Positions 1-9,463 of a stretch of 64,000 bases of DNA are shown one piece after another. Where the stretch lies: assembly GCA_020465985.1 (NCBI GenBank), contig JAANYP010002042.1:141190-205189 (forward strand), given 5' to 3'. Both the position numbers and the translations under genes were made by a program. The notes beneath the pieces are model-generated. The model ran no database searches. It was given only the letters and a program-made list of their open reading frames with translations, and was not told the DNA's origin. Position 1 is the first letter of the stretch, and every line of letters starts with the position of its first letter. This DNA is from Centrapalus pauciflorus. Lineage: Eukaryota > Streptophyta > Magnoliopsida > Asterales > Asteraceae.

Positions 1-8
1 TCACAGGA

Positions 9-21
9 TGGTATCATAGCC
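9..21 (+). promoter_or_regulatory. Primer binding site of the first gypsy element
   Basis: TGGTATCATAGCC differs at one base from TGGTATCAGAGCC, the complement of the plant initiator-methionine tRNA 3' end that many plant retroelements use. It starts three bases after the inferred LTR end (TCACA, 1-5). The mismatch is probably post-insertion decay. Confidence 0.75.
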
Positions 22-204
22 CATAGTTTGAGTGAATCAAGTATTACGTGAGTATACTTGGTCTCAAACTGAAGCAATACATATGTATCAATCATTTAGG
101 TGGATTGAACTGAGATAGGATGTACAGACTGTTAGGATGGGAAAAAGGGTACATAGATCTAAGTCTATAAACTAATAGTTAATTGATTTTAATTTTCAGT
201 TAAG

Positions 205-1719
205 ATGTCAGGATCAGGATCAGGTGACATTCCCAGCAACATGACCCCACAGCAAATGTTTGAGATGATGCAACAATTGTTAGCCCAACACTCTGAGCAA
301 CAAAATAAAATAATGCAAGAACAGTTTCAGGCCAGAGATGAGGCCGAAGCTAAAAGACGTAATGATAAGAAAAATAAGCGAAAAGATAAGCAAGTCCAGA
401 ATGAAGAATCTGATTCTGATAACTCTACTCCTGAAACTCAAATCGAGCAGCCTAAAGGCTGTATGTTCAAGGACTTCAAAGCGAGCGGTGCCCTGAACTT
501 TGAGGGTACAGTGAATCCAATTCAGGCGATGGATTGGATCAGTCATACCGAAGAGATCTTTAGAATCTCTGACTGTTTAGATTCAAAGAAAGTGAGCTAT
601 GCGTCTGCGTTATTTGTTGGAGCTGCTCGTGCATGGTGGAAGACCCAGAGAAGTATCTATGGCGAAGAAATTATTCAGACTCTAGACTGGAACCAGTTTC
701 TTGATATGTTGAATGCAAAATCTTGTCCTATTGATCAACAAGATAAGATGGAGGTTCAACTAATGCAGCTGACCCAGGGAACCAAGAATGTTGACGAATA
801 TGAGCATGAATTCTCGCGACTATGCGGCTACTCATCTTATCAAGTAGCTACCGAAGAAAGAAAAATGAATAGATTCCGCGGAGGACTCAACCCAAGATAC
901 CGGCACCCGATGAGCGCGATAAAGTATAAGTCCTATCTGGAAATGGTGGAAGCAGCCAGACAGATCGAGAGGGGATACCTAGAGTATGGCGATCAGCTTT
1001 ACGCTCCATCAGCGAATCCGACATGTCCATCTCATCCGAAGAAACAGCGATTTGGCAAATTCTTTAAGCCAAATAAGTCTCAGCCTCAGCAATCTCAGCA
1101 GTATAGTTCACAGCCGAAAGCCCAAGCGTATTCACTAACGAACGAGCCGCGATTCTGCAAGAGATGTAGAAAGTCACACATGGGACTATGTAATCCAGAT
1201 GACGTCACATGCTTTGCGTGTAACCGAATTGGTCACAGCAGTGAAGAGTGCCCACAGTAAGAACGCGGATGTGCAAAATGTGGGAAAAGAGGACACTTCA
1301 TGTATCAGTGTCGCAGCGGGCAACGAGGACAGTCACAATCGTCAGCTGGAGGATCTACGATGAAGAGTTCAGCTGCTACTCCGACCGCAAGGACTCGAGC
1401 TTTTCAAATAACAGCCGAGGAAGCAAAAGAAACACCTGACGTAGTTACCGGTACGTTCCTGCTTAACTCAATCCCTGCTCGCGTATTATTCGATTCCGGT
1501 GCTAGTCGTTCTTTCATATCAACATCTTTTGCTCAAAGATTATATAAGTCCCCATCAAAGCTTCCCGTAGTACTTGACATTGAGACAGCCAGTAACAACT
1601 ATGTTATGGCTGATTCTGTATATCGAAATTGCACTCTACTCGTCGATAACATCGTATTCAACCTTGATCTCATTCCAATTCCGTTGAAAGAGTTCGACGT
1701 TATTATCGGCATGGACTAG
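205..1719 (+). pseudogene. Gag and aspartic protease of the first gypsy element, interrupted by stops
   Basis: The frame opens at 205 with a short Gly/Ser leader and a Q- and K-rich stretch. A retrotransposon Gag domain follows (about residues 95-220), then a zinc knuckle of the form CxxCxxxxHxxxxC near residue 340. A TAA at 1258-1260 stops the frame. The same frame then continues into a second knuckle (CAKCGKRGHFMYQC) and the protease, whose active-site segment reads LFDSGASRSF. A second stop (TAG, 1717-1719) falls where the motif GMDWL is expected, so a tryptophan codon has become a stop. Both stops look like single-base changes. The product would be the nucleocapsid and the polyprotein protease. 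Confidence 0.8.
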
Positions 1720-3376
1720 CTAACGAACAACGAAGCAACGATCGTATGCAACCGTCGGATCATCAGAATCAAGTCCTCAGACGGCCGAGTATTGGAGATC
1801 AAAGGAGAGAAAAGAAAAGGTGCTCACTACTTCATTTCTATAGAGAAAGCTCACAAATGTTTGTCTAAGGGTCACGAATCTTATCTGTGCTACGTCTCTT
1901 CTGAATCTAACTCTGAAAAGAAAACGCTAGCTGACATTCCAATCGTCTGTGAGTTTCCAGACGTCTTTCCCGATGATATTTCTGGAGTGCCACCGGAACG
2001 TCAAGTCGAATTCGGCATTGACTTAGTTCCTGGTGCGGCTCCCATTGCAAAAGCTCCTTACAGACTTGCACCTGCAGAAATGCAGGAAATGTCAAAACAG
2101 TTGTAAGAGCTGTTGGAAAAGGGGTTTATCCGACCGAGTTCATCTCCGTGGGGTGCACCTGTCTTATTTGTCAAAAAGAAAGACGGAACTTTCCGTATGT
2201 GCATCGACTACCGCGAGTTGAACAAAGTTACTATAAAGAATAAATATCCTTTGCCCAGGATCGATGATCTGTTTGATCAGCTACAAGGAGCCAGCTACTT
2301 CTCGAAAATAGATCTTCGTTCTGGGTATCATCAGTTAAGAGTCAGAGATGAGGATATTCCGAAGACAGCCTTCCGAACAAGATACGGTCATTACGAATTT
2401 CTCGTAATGTCGTTCGGCTTAACAAATGCACCAGCGGCGTTCATGGACCTCATGAATCGCGTGTGCAGACCGATGCTGGATAAGTCAGTTATCGTATTCA
2501 TTGACGATATTCTGATTTACTCCAAAACGGAGGCTGATCATGCTATTCATTTGTGGCAATTGCTAGAGTTACTGAGAAAAGAAAGACTCTATGCAAAATT
2601 TTCTAAGTGCGAATTCTGGCTCAGACAGGTATAACTTTACATTGTCTTGAGCTATTCCATAAGCGTTCTTTGATTGAACAAAACTTGAAACTCTACTTTG
2701 TTGCTTTTATAGATTCAATTCCTTGGCCATGTTGTTTCTGGCGAAGGTATTTCCGTTGATCCGTCCAAAGTCGAGGCCGTTCAAAAATGGCAAATGCCTC
2801 GCAATGCCTCAGAGATCAGAAGTTTCCTTGGATTGACCGGTTATATCGGCGATTCATAAAGGACTTCTCGAACATTGCTGTGCCACTTACGATGTTAACA
2901 CGAAAGAATACACCTTTCGTATGGGCAGATAAACAGCAAGAGGCATTTGAAACTTTGAAACAAAAGCTTATTCAAGCGCCGATCCTAGCCTTACCAGAAG
3001 GCAATGATGACTTTGTCGTTTACAGCGACGAATCTGGTACTGGCTTAGGATGTGTTCTGATGCAAAGGGGAAAAATTATTGCCTACGCTTCAAGGCAATT
3101 GAAAGATTACGAGAAAATGCACCAACTCATGATCTTGAGTTGGCTGCCGTTACCTTTGCACTGAAGATCTGGCGTTACTATCTTTATGGGACTCGGTGTC
3201 AGCTTTACACCGATCATAAAAGTCTCAAGCATCTCTTTACTCAAAAGGATCTAAACACGAAACATCGACGGTCCTTGGAGCTTATCAAGGACTATGATTG
3301 CGAGATCCTATATCATCCTGGCAAAGCTAATGTTGTCGCGGATGCTTTGAGTAGGAAAGTCTATCCGGAAAAGTGA
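1720..3376 (+). pseudogene. Reverse transcriptase and RNase H of the first gypsy element, broken
   Basis: Recognisable RT blocks include FIRPSSSPWGAPVLFVKKKD, YRELNKVTIKNKYPLPRIDD and the catalytic FIDDILIYS. RNase H follows with YTDHKSLKHLF and the closing segment YHPGKANVVADALSR. Breaks are a TAA at 2104-2106, a stop just inside the intron-like insert at 2629-2712, a one-base loss near 2850 (inside the usual GYYRRF segment), another frame change near 3118, and a TGA at 3374-3376. The frame is otherwise well preserved, which suggests moderate age. Confidence 0.8.
2629..2712 (+). other. Putative 84-bp spliceosomal intron inside the RT domain
   Basis: RT similarity stops at CAG (2626-2628, end of the FWLRQ segment) and resumes at ATT (2713, start of QFLGHVV). 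The 84 bases between start GTATAA and end TTTTATAG. They are AT-rich, have a pyrimidine-rich tail before the AG and contain a stop in frame. The length is a multiple of three and the insert falls between codons (phase 0). The second gypsy element in this window has no insert at the same place. Splicing is inferred from the signals; a random insertion is the alternative. Confidence 0.55.
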
Positions 3377-4852
3377 TGTTATGCCCTGACTCCTGTAGTA
3401 TTTTCTTCTGATCTTATTGAAGACATCAGAATTGCTCAAGCTGAAGCACTGAAAGAAGAGAATATTGATTCTGAAAATCTAAAAGGGCAATTACAATTTC
3501 TAACTCTGAATCATTTGGGACTTTACTGTCTCAAGGGAAACCGAATCTGGGTTCCTAAATATGGTTCAATCCGCAGCACTCTTCTATCTGAAGCTCACAA
3601 GTCCAAATTATCTGTTCATCCTGGCAGCTCAAAGATGTATTTCGATCTGAAAGCTGATTACTGGTGGCCAGGAATGAAGAAAGACATCGGTCGTTATGTT
3701 GAAAGTTGCAGAATCTGTCAGATGGTAAAGGCAGAACATCAGAAACCCTTCGGGGATATGCAACCACTGCCAGTTCCTGAGTGGAAGTGGGAGCATATAA
3801 CTATGGATTTCATCACGAAGCTGCCGAAAACCAAGAGACAACACGACTCTATCTGGGTAGTCGTGGACAGATTAACGAAGTCAGCTCATTTCATACCGAT
3901 GAAAGAGACGTACTCTCTTGATAGATTGGCACAGATATACATCACAGAAGTAATTTCTCGACATGGTGTGCCGAAATCTTTCGTATCTGATCGTGATAGT
4001 CGTTTCACATCTAGATTCTGGAAAGCTCTACAAGACGGGATGGGTACTCGGATCTCTATGAGTACTGCTTATCATCCTAATGCAGATGGCCAGAGTGAGC
4101 ATACTATCCTTACTCTCGAAGATATGCTTCGTGCCTGCATTCTTGATCTAGGTGGTAACTGGGATGACCACTTGCCTTTGGTCGAATTCTCGTATAATAA
4201 CAGTTATCATTCAATGATCAAGATGGCTCCTTTTGAAGCTTTGTACGGAAGAAAGTGTAGAACTCCTACCTGTTGGCGCGAAACAGGCGAATCGCCAATA
4301 GCGGGTCCTGCCCTTCTACAGTTGACTCACGAGAAGATTCAACTCGTTAGAAGAAACGTACTTGAAGCTCAAAGCAGGCAGAAGTCGTATTATGATAATC
4401 GACACAGATCAATAAGCTTTACGGTTAACGATTGGGTGATGCTGAAAGTATCTCCAATGAAGAATGTGGTAAGATTCATTAAGCGAAACAAGCTAGCTCC
4501 GAGATTCATCGGTCCGTTCAAGATTGTTGAAAAGATAGGAAATCAATCTTATCGTCTTGAACTGCCAGCGGACTTATCCGGAATACATCCTGTATTTCAT
4601 GTCAGTCATCTGAGAAAGAGCTTAGCAGACGAAAGAGAAGTTCAAATACCACACGTTAACTTGCAGATTGATGAAAAGCTTAGAGTGGTTGAAGAGCCAG
4701 AATGTATTCTGGACTCGAAGACCAAGAAGCTTAGAAACAAAGAGATACAGATGGTGCTCGTCCAGTGGAAACACCATAAAGGTTCGCATCAGTCTTGGGA
4801 ATCCAGAGATGTCATGAAAGCAACATATCCAAGTCTGTTCGAACATAGCTAA
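3377..4852 (+). CDS. Integrase with C-terminal chromodomain-like region, first gypsy element
   Basis: After the stop at 3376 the frame stays open to the terminal TAA at 4850-4852. It holds the integrase zinc-binding domain (HKSKLSVHPG to CRICQMVKAEHQ), the catalytic core with TMDFITKLPK, VSDRDSRFTSRFWK and a Glu in DGQSEHTILTLEDM, and a GPF/Y-type segment near FIGPFKIVEKIGNQSYRLELP. The last 60 residues (VLVQWKHHKGSHQSWESRDV) resemble the chromodomain tail of plant chromoviruses, which is thought to steer integration into heterochromatin. It is the only large intact part of this polyprotein and would be translated only as part of the now broken gag-pol frame. Confidence 0.8.
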   Translation, partial: CYALTPVVFSSDLIEDIRIAQAEALKEENIDSENLKGQLQFLTLNHLGLYCLKGNRIWVPKYGSIRSTLLSEAHKSKLSVHPGSSKMYFDLKADYWWPGMKKDIGRYVESCRICQMVKAEHQKPFGDMQPLPVPEWKWEHITMDFITKLPKTKRQHDSIWVVVDRLTKSAHFIPMKETYSLDRLAQIYITEVISRHGVPKSFVSDRDSRFTSRFWKALQDGMGTRISMSTAYHPNADGQSEHTILTLEDMLRACILDLGGNWDDHLPLVEFSYNNSYHSMIKMAPFEALYGRKCRTPTCWRETGESPIAGPALLQLTHEKIQLVRRNVLEAQSRQKSYYDNRHRSISFTVNDWVMLKVSPMKNVVRFIKRNKLAPRFIGPFKIVEKIGNQSYRLELPADLSGIHPVFHVSHLRKSLADEREVQIPHVNLQIDEKLRVVEEPECILDSKTKKLRNKEIQMVLVQWKHHKGSHQSWESRDVMKATYPSLFEHS

Positions 4853-5148
4853 CTTCGGGGACGAAGTTTGTGCGTGGTGGAGCCCATTCTGTAACAACCT
4901 AACTTTTGACTCAGTCATAAATTCAGTATTTTCGAACCGATAATGTAATATTATTACATTATTTGAATTATAATTTAATTAAATTACGAAATATTTAATT
5001 AAATTATATAAATATTTATATTATGAATTAATAAATTGTTAAAGATAATTAAATAAAAGAGATATAATATACAAAAATGAAAGTGGGTTAACTAGCAAAT
5101 ATAACTAGATGAAGTATATAAACGTGATTTATTATTCAAAAATCAGAC

Positions 5149-5215
5149 TATCTCTCTCTACTCTCTCTCTCTCTAACTTTCTCTCTCTACTCTCTCTCTA
5201 CCTTCTCTCTAAATT
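5149..5215 (+). repeat. CT-rich microsatellite in the LTR, just after the TATA-like box
   Basis: Interrupted CTCTCT runs begin about 30 bp downstream of TATATAAA. This is the usual place for a pyrimidine-rich leader in plant LTRs, so it may be transcribed. Confidence 0.8.
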
Positions 5216-5965
5216 ATCTCCCAAACCGACCGGCCGATTATCGAGTTCTATACGTCAACGGAAAGATCTCGGAGAATACTACACGAATCTGCTGTCACAT
5301 ATTCGATTTCGTACGAAATTTGAGGTAAAAATCGACTCTTAGCTTTTATATATTTCAGATTTTTTAGAATAAATTCGAAATTTGATTATTTAGTGAGAAT
5401 AAGGTTAATTTAGCCCGAGTTTTGACTAGATTAAGTATAATATAAACGAACTTAGGCTTTTTGTTTATTAAATTCGTGATTTTAGATGTAGAAATGTATG
5501 TTTTTAAGATATAAAATATGAACAAATTCGAGATGTCAAGAACAAACTCGAAATACATGGAATAAACTCGATTTTAGTTAAATTCGAGTATATGTTCGAA
5601 TATAGACAATAAACTCGAATGGAATTTCGAATTTATCATTAAATTCGAAATAAAGGATTCGAATTTGAGTATAAAATCGAATTCAAGTCTATGTTCAAAG
5701 CTATGGTCAAAATTAGCTATATATATTTCGAATTTAACCCTTAAAGTTGAGACATGTTCAAATTTGAGCATAAGTTGATATATGTACTTCGAATTTAAAC
5801 TACATATTCGAATTTAATGTCTAATATTCGACTTTAATGTCTAAAATTTAAATCTCTTTCGAATTTAACCTATGTGTTCGAATTTAATACTTAAATTCGA
5901 AACCCACTCCTTAAATTCGAATATATAGAATAAAACACTTGGACAACGCATAAAATAACAAGATG

Positions 5966-5968
<3 letters not shown>

Positions 5969-6014
<46 letters not shown>

Positions 6015-6030
6015 ATATATATATATATAT
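5969..6030. repeat. (AT)n microsatellite
   Basis: An almost pure AT dinucleotide run with a short GTATGTATGT interruption, inside the 3' LTR of the first gypsy element. Confidence 0.9.
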
Positions 6031-7260
6031 TGACCCTTGAGAAATTATGAAACAAAGAATATTACTGAAAGAATGATTTATGAACGAACAAGTTATCAGA
6101 ATCAGATATAATAAAGATTTTAAAAACTAAAAAGGATGATAATAATGATATGAAATTGACATGATAATTTTGGACAGGTTCAGTAAAATTCTGAACATAG
6201 ATACAAAGATTTAACAATTTAAAGCGGGTCAAAGATTTGAATTGACAGAGAACAGATTGAGATAAAATCCTGGGATAACCCAGGTGGCAGATTTTACATC
6301 TGTTTGATAAAGACCCAACACTGTGAGTTATAGATATTCAGATTTAACATGCTTAAATTCCGGTTGAGACATATTGTTGATGTTAGATTAAATTGACACT
6401 CGTATTATCAGCTGGATTGTGACCTGTGCACACCATGGTTGGGTGTTGCCCAGTGAATCATGATAGCTATTTGACTTATCACTTCATATGATATTGCCTA
6501 TACTGTTCATTTCAGACATTGCTTTAAGATTACTGCTATCATGACTTGATTAAATATGCTTCATCATTGCATATATTTGACATATTGATTCAGCTTGATT
6601 AGCCTTGATTGGTCTATTGTTCTAGACCTGGCTTTTTCACCAGTTCTATTGAATTGGTAATGACCTCCGATGTTCCGCCACGTTGATTTACTGGTAGCTA
6701 GCCCAGTATGTGGCTGATCCCCACGATTTAAGCGTGAGCGTGGTTTGAGCATCATCCGACTCCATGACTACTATGTCTCAATCATGAGGGCTGTAGCGGC
6801 AGCCAAGACATATCACGCTAGATTGATGATCCGCTTGACATGCATGTTAATTTGAAAATCTATTTACTCACTAAGCATTGCTTACGGTTGCTACTTCACA
6901 TTTTTACAGGAAAAGACAAAGGAAAGTCACCTGCCGGACCTAGTTCTTAGGTTACACGATCAAGACAGAAGTTTCATAGACCTCTACTCAGCGACCCCAT
7001 TTTGGTACTAATTGGATGACGATATTCTGGTGATCTGGGTAGATTTATTTTGATTATATGATGACATGAATTAGATTAGACTTGTGCCCTTTATAAGTTT
7101 AATCTAAAATCAGTAATCTGTATTAAACTTAAATCCTAATATTTTGTACTGTAATTTAATATTCCGCACTAAATTACTCTATCTTAGTTTAATTGATATC
7201 GTATTGCATGATGTGGGACCTAGACTCGTGAGAACTGCCCTGTAAGGGGTGGTCTTCACA

Positions 7261-8500
7261 TGTTGGGTTGCTTATGGCCTTAGAATCACCAAACACTAAC
7301 TTAAACGTGATCAATATTATTTTAACATTTAGACATTGTTGGGAGACATTCTAATTTATAATAAGGAATATAGGACCTTACTTAGATTTCCATAAAAGTA
7401 TATAAAAGTTAGTTTAAGAGGTTGTTCTTATATTTTCTTATCTTAACATGCTTGGTGATTGTGTGTCATGTACTCATGTCTAGGTGTCTTGTAACTAACT
7501 TTGGAGACACTTGGAGCTTGTGGGCGAGGAATTGACTAATATTATACTAATATTTTGTGATTTCTTGTTAATGAAAAGATTGTTAATACACTAACTGTGA
7601 GTACTAGTGATATATGTGTACTTCATACATGATGACAACTGCTGGTTTCTCATGGTTATGTCACTTGTTTCATGTTTATGCTTCATATTATCTATCTATG
7701 ATCGTTATGCTTATTCCTTTACCCGAATTGATTCGTAGGGTTATTACTAACATGTACATGTGCATATAATTGATTATGATACAGTACATTACTGTGTTTG
7801 ATGTACATTATAGCCATACTACCGATGATCTCGGACTATGATGCCGTACTTCATTGTTGGCGGGAGTACATTGCTAGGTACTGCGGGCCTCGATGATTTT
7901 TGGTGTTATCACATTCCGTGGAAGTACTCATAACGTGATAATGTTGTCGTGACCCTATCAAGAGTCTCCCTCCCTATATGTCTCATCTTCTTTGATATTA
8001 CTTACCCACTGTTGCTCTATTGTGATTGTTATATGCTATTGCAGGTTCATTGATTTATTAGCTATCTGTATGTGGTATAGTATTGACCTAGTCACTCACT
8101 AAGCATTATTGCTTAACATTTTCGTTGATTCTCACTTTTTTCAGGTGTAGAAGGAAAAATAAAGGAGAAGGTAGATACGAGTAAAGCTTGAAGTAGGAAA
8201 ATCCGAGCAATATAGACTTTTTGGTACATTTACTTATATTCTATTTTGGCGATGGGGTAGATCTCCCTTGTATTATGATTCATCTAGACTTAGGACTATC
8301 TAAGCTTGATGAATGTTGATGTACTTAATCCCATTGATTGAAACGTACTTGTGGTCATCAAATGCTTGAACAGATGACATAAACCTTTTATTGGAAGGTA
8401 AAGGGTGTATTTGTCGATTTTACGAATAGGTCATGCCTAATTTTTGTCATAATTTATGTGAATTATCATTATTATTGTTAATTAGAGTTATGGTGTTACA
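7261..8500 (+). repeat. LTR remnant of another gypsy element, split by the first element
   Basis: No coding similarity. The end ATGGTGTTACA has the form of Tekay-type LTR ends in this window (compare GGTGTTACA at 36270-36277). It also repeats features of the neighbouring LTR: ACTCACTAAGCATTATTGC at about 8095 and an acceptor-like TTTTTTCAGG near 8140 followed by an A/G-rich stretch. The simplest reading is the right part of an older LTR into which the first gypsy element inserted; its left part would lie outside the window. Confidence 0.5.
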
Positions 8501-8761
8501 CAGTGAAAGAAAGGGATAAAAGACATGAAGGGTTTATGTTTGTAGGGAAATCAAATGCTGGAGTAGGACACTTTCATTACTCAATTAGCAAAATGAAGTC
8601 CAATGAATCTGTGCAGTAGCAGAAATCAAGAGGATGAAAGATAGCATAAATCAGTACCTTGAGTGTAGCATAAATGGATCAACATAAGAAAAAACCCAAA
8701 ACAAACTTGAAGCTAGAGATTGATGAAGCAGACGAATACATTAATATGTTTCAATTTAATG
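8501..8761. other. Unassigned sequence between two retroelements
   Basis: There is no coding frame of note and no recognisable repeat. Its last five bases, TAATG (8757-8761), are the left copy of the target duplication of the 19.2-kb unit to the right. Confidence 0.5.
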
Positions 8762-9402
8762 TGTAAGGTCTACAACTGCAAGATCTATCTAGACGCGGAT
8801 CCGTGAACGAGTGCGGAATCCTCGTTGACGGTTAGACGGACAACTCTCAACCAACGAAACACGGAGACTATTAGACGCTGAACGAACGACACACGAACGA
8901 TCCTACGAACTAATTCTCTCCGAAACGGCACACACCTACCTGATAAACTCGAGATCGCCTTTTGCTTAATTCCTCACGAATTCTGCTAAAAGTCCCTTAA
9001 TGATTCGAGTCTATCCCTAATTATAGACCCTGATTCGAGTCTGATGTGGGCCAAACTCGAATCTGGCCCAAGGCCCATTCGAGTCTGTCCACAAGGACAC
9101 TCTCGAATCTAGCCTTCATTTGAATCTAAGGATACATTAGAATCTATCACAGATTCGAATGTCTTCCTTTACCTATTCGAATCTATCCAATACACTTAAA
9201 CACTTAAGTGATGAAACTTATGTTTTACTTATGCTTGAGTTAATCTTTGACCTTTATGTTTGAACTTCTTGTAATATGTTACATCAAGTTCAAACACACA
9301 ATCAATAACAGTCAAGCACATATAAACATATCTAACACATACTTGCTAAAATCACTATGCAGAATCACTTAGACTGCTATCGTCACACAGGATGTACCAA
9401 CA
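8762..9402 (-). repeat. 3' LTR of the chimeric element (641 bp)
   Basis: Read on the minus strand it starts TGTTGGTACATCC and ends GACCTTACA. It contains many GATTCGAGTCT and ATTCGAATCT words. It matches the repeat at 27350-27990 except at four positions (about 0.6 percent). Two of the four are in CG-containing words that are intact in the other copy. Confidence 0.93.
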
Positions 9403-9414
9403 GACTCCCCCTTG
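9403..9414 (-). promoter_or_regulatory. Polypurine tract of the chimeric element
   Basis: On the minus strand CAAGGGGGAGTC directly abuts the LTR start TGTTGG. The position and purine run are those of a plus-strand primer, and they fix the orientation of the element. Confidence 0.85.
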
Positions 9415-9463
9415 ACGATAGCTTCTAATAATTCACACATTTGACTTAAAAAACTTTGTTTAT

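Larger units (their letters stand above)
1..7260 (+). mobile_element. Ty3/gypsy retrotransposon, Tekay-like chromovirus, 5' LTR cut off by the window edge
   Basis: Domains run in gypsy order on the plus strand: Gag with zinc knuckle, protease, reverse transcriptase, RNase H, integrase, then a C-terminal chromodomain-like stretch, followed by a 3' LTR. The first bases (TCACA, then a primer site) match the last bases of the 3' LTR at 7256-7260, so only the tail of the 5' LTR is inside the window. The coding region carries several in-frame stops and two frameshifts and is defective. The flanking duplication cannot be tested because the left flank is missing. Tekay assignment rests on domain order and the chromodomain; no tree was built. 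Confidence 0.85.
4890..7260 (+). repeat. 3' LTR of the first gypsy element (2371 bp)
   Basis: It starts TGTAACAACC about 40 bp after the polyprotein stop and ends TCTTCACA, matching the LTR tail at the window start. A TATA-like TATATAAA (5115-5122) precedes a CT microsatellite at about 5149-5215. A stretch at 5350-5940 is crowded with ATTCGAA-type words. An (AT)n tract follows at 5969-6030. The last 400 bp contain ACTCACTAAGCATTGCTTACGG and an acceptor-like TTTTTACAGG. The start is inferred from the TG dinucleotide and its distance from pol; no clean polypurine tract precedes it. Confidence 0.7.
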
